The position numbers and the translations under genes were made by a program. DNA of 64,000 bases from Symbiodinium natans (taxonomy: Eukaryota > Sar > Dinophyceae > Suessiales > Symbiodiniaceae), in NCBI GenBank assembly GCA_905221605.1, contig CAJNDS010002183.1, forward strand, positions 243,501 through 307,500, written 5' to 3'. This document shows positions 34,701-39,712 of this stretch, one piece after another. The notes under the pieces are model-generated. The model was not told the origin of the DNA. It was given only the letters and a program-made list of their open reading frames with translations, and searched no databases. The number at the start of each line of letters is the position of its first letter. Within the stretch, counting starts at the first letter, position 1.

Positions 34701-37700
34701 AGAGAAGTCTGTCACTAGGGGCTTAAAGTACGGCCCTATTTTTGGTTGGGGAGGGGGACCTAAACTCTATGGCCCCCTTCGAAATTCTGTGGATTGTTGT
34801 TGTTATGAAACCCAAGGGAACCATGGAGTATAGAAACATCGGAGCCCCGAACCATAACAGGCATCCGGAAAAGGGACCCTAAACCCTAAACCCCATATAA
34901 ACCCTAAAGCCTAAACCTTAAACCCTAAACCCTAAACCCTAAACCCTAAACCCCAGATCAAGGCAAGGTGTATCCAGGCAGGGTTCGGCTGAGAGGATCT
35001 GATCCGCCCATCGCAGGTTCGGGCACAGTGCGACAACTCTGCCAGGGCAGCAGCCACAGTTGGGTCTCTTAGGGTTTAGGGTTTAGGGTTTAGGGTTTAG
35101 GGTTTAGGGTTCGGGGTTCGGGGCCCTCTTGGGGTCGAGGTAAGACCTTGGGTCATTTTTGCATTTCCTCCGCTTCTTTGGTGGTTTGAAAGGATTGTCT
35201 TTGCCCTAAACCCCTAATCCCTCAAAACCCTAAACCCTAGAGAGGGTTTTAAGAGCCAACTTGGGGGGGGCTCTGGCGGACCCTGCTCCTAAGGCTCAAG
35301 GGCCTTTCATATGGTCCCCTACCTCCCTGAAAAGGGTTGTATAGGGTACAAAAGGGGTGGCCCGTTTTCGGCTCGTTGCCCTAGACCCTAAGCCCTAAGC
35401 CCTAAACCCTACACCGTCGGCCTGTAAGGCAAACCTCGCGGATGCTGGTCATCGGAGGTCGCGATCACATGACGTCTCCCAAAGGCAAGTGGGGACAAGA
35501 GGGAGCCGCAGTCGGCAGTAGGAGCCTTAAAAATTAGAACAGGTTTTTTTTTGTTGGGGGGGGGGGGGGGCTATTATAGTATAACGATAGAGCAGCAGAT
35601 GATATCATATGTTTAGTATATATATATACACATATATAGGTATTTTCTCTCTCATACAAATTGAATTGAGTTCAAGTTCAATTCAACTCAATTCAATTCA
35701 ATTCAGTTCAACAGACTTCAAAGAAATACAAGTCAGTTCAATTCGGTTCAATACACCAACACGTATATTCTACTTGATAATCTTACGTTTCACCATAGTG
35801 CACTATGTTATGTTGTAGCATAAGATGTGCAACCGACTCTTTGTGGCAAACTTCTGCTTCCCCTTCAGATGCGCTGGTTCGCGACCACACCGGTCTGCAC
35901 ATTCTGGACACTGCCAGGCAAACGGTGCCTCATGCGACGAAATCTCATGTCTTTGGGGTTGCCACTAGAGGGAACCTCTTCATCATAGCCCTGAACCCTA
36001 AACCCTAAACCCTAAACCCTAAACCCTAGCATCAAATAGTCAACATCAAGTTGCGGGTGCTAGGGTTTAGGGAAGGCGCTAGGAGCCATTGGCGACCCAA
36101 GAGCAAATGACAGCTGTGAAGCCCCTAAACCCTAAACCCCAAACTCGAGCCCCTACAACCTAAACCCTAAGCCTAAACCCCAAACCCGAAGCCCTAGACC
36201 CTAAACCCTAAACCCTAAACCCTAAACCCTAGACCCTAAACCCTAAACCCTAAACCCTAAACCCTAAACCCTAAACCCTAAACCCTAAACCTAAACCCTA
36301 AACCCTAAACCCTAAACCCTAAACCCTAAACCCTAAACCCTAAACCCTAGCTGAGACCCCCAAAGTCCGCGTCTGTACAACCTAACCAGGACGGGCCATT
36401 ATTCTACCTTACTTGGAAGCCTCTTTTGACTTTTGAAGTAGGGCGAGTTAGTTGGGTTATGCGGGTTATTAGTGAGGGTCTCTAAGGGTTACGAAGCGGA
36501 CTTACTAAGTCAGCAGGGCTTCCAGAACAACCCTAGAACCTACCAAGCCCTGAAGGCCTAGAAAGAGCCCCTCTGTGGGGGCTGAATGCTAGGGATTCTC
36601 AGGCGCATGTGCGCATCCTGTGATTCCCGAAGACGGAAGTGTGTGTGCGTCGGAGATCCAGTGCCCTCAGCCCAAAACCCCAAAACCCCAAAACCCCAAA
36701 ACCCCAAAACCCCAAAACCCCAAAACCCCAAAACCCCAAAACCCCACACCCACGCTCCCCCTCGCGTGAGGCAAACCTGGAGTGAGCAGACCTTCGGCGG
36801 ACGACCCCCCGAGAAGGCGGGGCTTGGGGCTTTATATGGTTCAGGCTTCAAAGGGCATCAGGCTCATAGATCCCAAGCCCTAAAGCTCTAAGCCCTAAGC
36901 CCAACCCTTAACTCCAAGCTGCCCTAAGCCCTAAACCCAAAACTCTACGCCCTAAACCCTAAACCCTAAACCCAAAACCCTACGCCCTAAACCCTAAACC
37001 CTACACCCTAAACCCTAAACCCCAAACCCTAAACCCTGGCTTGCAGGCTTAGGTTCCGTCCGGTGGCACTTTTGCCCGCGCCTCCGCGCGCCAGGCGTTC
37101 TACCACTCGACCTGCCTGGTCGATGATCAGACGCTGCTGTTCCTCTCGGGCAGCCGGGGGCGTTGGGAGCCCTCCAAGGACGGCCCGAAACCCGAAACTT
37201 ATAAACCTTAAACCCTAAACCTATAAACCCTAAACACAAAACTTATAAACCCTAAACTTCCCTAAACCCTAAACCCTAAACTATAAACCCTAAACACTAA
37301 ACTTATAAACCCTAAACCCTACACCTACACCCTAAACTTGGGGTTATGAGTATCATGGCTTTAAGGTTTAAGGCATTGGGGGTTAGGGGGTTTAAGGCAT
37401 CAGTTCGTGCTTCGTGATTAGAGTAGCAGTGTCTCAGGCTAAAGCATCAGAGTTGAGTTGTCTTGGGTTGAAGGGTTTAGGGTTAAGGCTGTTGCGTGCG
37501 AGTCGCTATTGTTTATGGTTGCCCTATGGTTGATCTACTGTATTCTAGAATTGCGCTGCACCGCTTTTCTTGTTCTACAGGGTTTTGTAGCTCCCGCAGA
37601 CAGAGAAACTTGAGAAGCACTCTGAAAACCGAAACCCCTTCAACTCCTTCATCCTAAAACCGAAAAGCCCCTACATCCTAAGCCGCGGGAGCATTCCCAA

Positions 37701-38051
37701 AGCGCTGCTGAAACCATAACCCAATCACCCCCATTTCTGAGACCCCTTAAACTGTCCGAAGCACCCCTTTAAGATACCCCCAAACCCAAACAAAAAGCAA
37801 ATACCAAAATTCTCGAACCCTCAAACTCTAAACCCTAAAGCTCTAAATCCGAAAACTCAGGAGCCCAGCCGTATTTACATGGTCCCTTTTTTTCTAGTCC
37901 CTTACGTTTTGAAAGGGGTTCTGGAGCATGCCCCCCTTGGGTTTTATGAGGTATATGAGGGGTATAGCGGGTGGCTTGGGAAAGAGTATGAACCCAGGCG
38001 CACATTGCAGCGCACGCTACAGCATGCGTGGTGTTGTGCACGGAACCTATG

Positions 38052-38089
<38 letters not shown>

Positions 38090-38146
38090 ATAGACACACA
38101 CACACACACACACACCCACCCACCCACCCACCCACCCACCCATCCA

Positions 38147-38197
<51 letters not shown>

Positions 38198-39681
38198 GCG
38201 CGCGCGCGCGCGCACTCTAAAACCCGAAGCCCTAAATTTTAGAGGTGTAGGGCGCCGAGCTGCGCCAGCTGGTTGGATTTCCATATTGAAGGTGTTGTGA
38301 AGTTTCAGGGCCATGTCGCCCATCTGGCCAACCTGTGCCGGCCAATTTGGGGCGAATCGGGGCTGTTTTGCCTATTTGGGTCAGTTCGCAGATTTGGCAA
38401 ACTTTAGACAAGTGTTGTTCGTGAAAAGAAATGTTTGCCAATTTGGCATGTCTCGGCATTCTAGAGAATCCGTACCATTTTGGCAGCTTTCAGTTTCACA
38501 ATTTTGCAAGTTATGCTGTTAACGCAAACTCGAGCAATTTGGGCCTGTTTGTGTGCATGTTCGCCAAGTCGTGGGCAAGTGTTGCAAGTTTGGGCCCCCA
38601 AGCCCACCCTAACCCTAAACCCTAAACCCTAAACCCTAAACCCTAAACCCTAAACCCTAAACCCTAAACCCTAAACCCTAAACCCTAAACCCTAAACCCT
38701 ACACCCCACGAGGATGTCCTGGAGATCTTCCTCTTGGACCTCGAGGCGGGGCTTTGGCTTCGGGCGTTTAGGGGCTGAGGAGTTGAGGGTTTAGGAGGTT
38801 TGGAGGCTTAGAGGTTTAGGGTTTAGGGTTTAGGGTTTAGGGTTTAGGGGTTTAGGGGTTTAGGGGTTTAGGATTTAGAGGTCTGGGGTTCAGGGATTTA
38901 GGGTTTAGGGGTATAGGGTTTAGAGATTTTAGGGGGCTTGGTTGAAAGGTTTACGTTCGGCACATTCGCAGATGAAGCTGGAGGTTTTTGGACCTTGGCG
39001 TGTGGTCTGTTGTTCGGGTTCAAGGGGTAGTTGTTTAGGAGTTCGGCACCCCGCCCGAACCAGGACGGATTTTCGGGTGTAGGGTTTAACGCTAGTGCAG
39101 CGGAAGTGAAGTGGCCTGCGCCAGACATATGTAGCGGTTGATCGACAACTTGGCCATCTTCACAGAGCTTTTGAGAACCACAAAGGAACATACAGGCCTA
39201 TGATGTAGATCACCCGGCCCCCCCCTCCTTCCGCCCCTCGTATGTTTGCCTCCTCAAATGTGTCTGCATCCTTGAAGCGTGCTCCCGAAGCAGATTTAGT
39301 GAAGCCTCTAAACCCTCTCTAAACCTTACTGGTTGTTAGGTCGGGAATGGAACAGTACCAACAGCACGCAGTTCGTTCATAGCCAACAGCCCCCAAACCC
39401 TCAAGCTCACCCGTACACAAGCCCCTAAGCCCCTAAACCCCTTTAGCACCACAGTTTTTGCCCTAAATCCCCAAAGCCCCTAAACCCGACACTCCTAAGC
39501 CCCGAAACCCTAAAACGCCCCAACCCCTCAGTCCCAAACCTGGAAGGCCCTCTATTGGCCCCTAAAGCCTATAAACCCACTGTTAACCTCACTAACCCTC
39601 TACACCCTCTAAACCCTCTGCACCCTCTTTACGCCCTCTAAGCCCTCTAAGCCCTCCATGAGCCCTCTAAGCCCACCGCCC

Positions 39682-39712
<31 letters not shown>

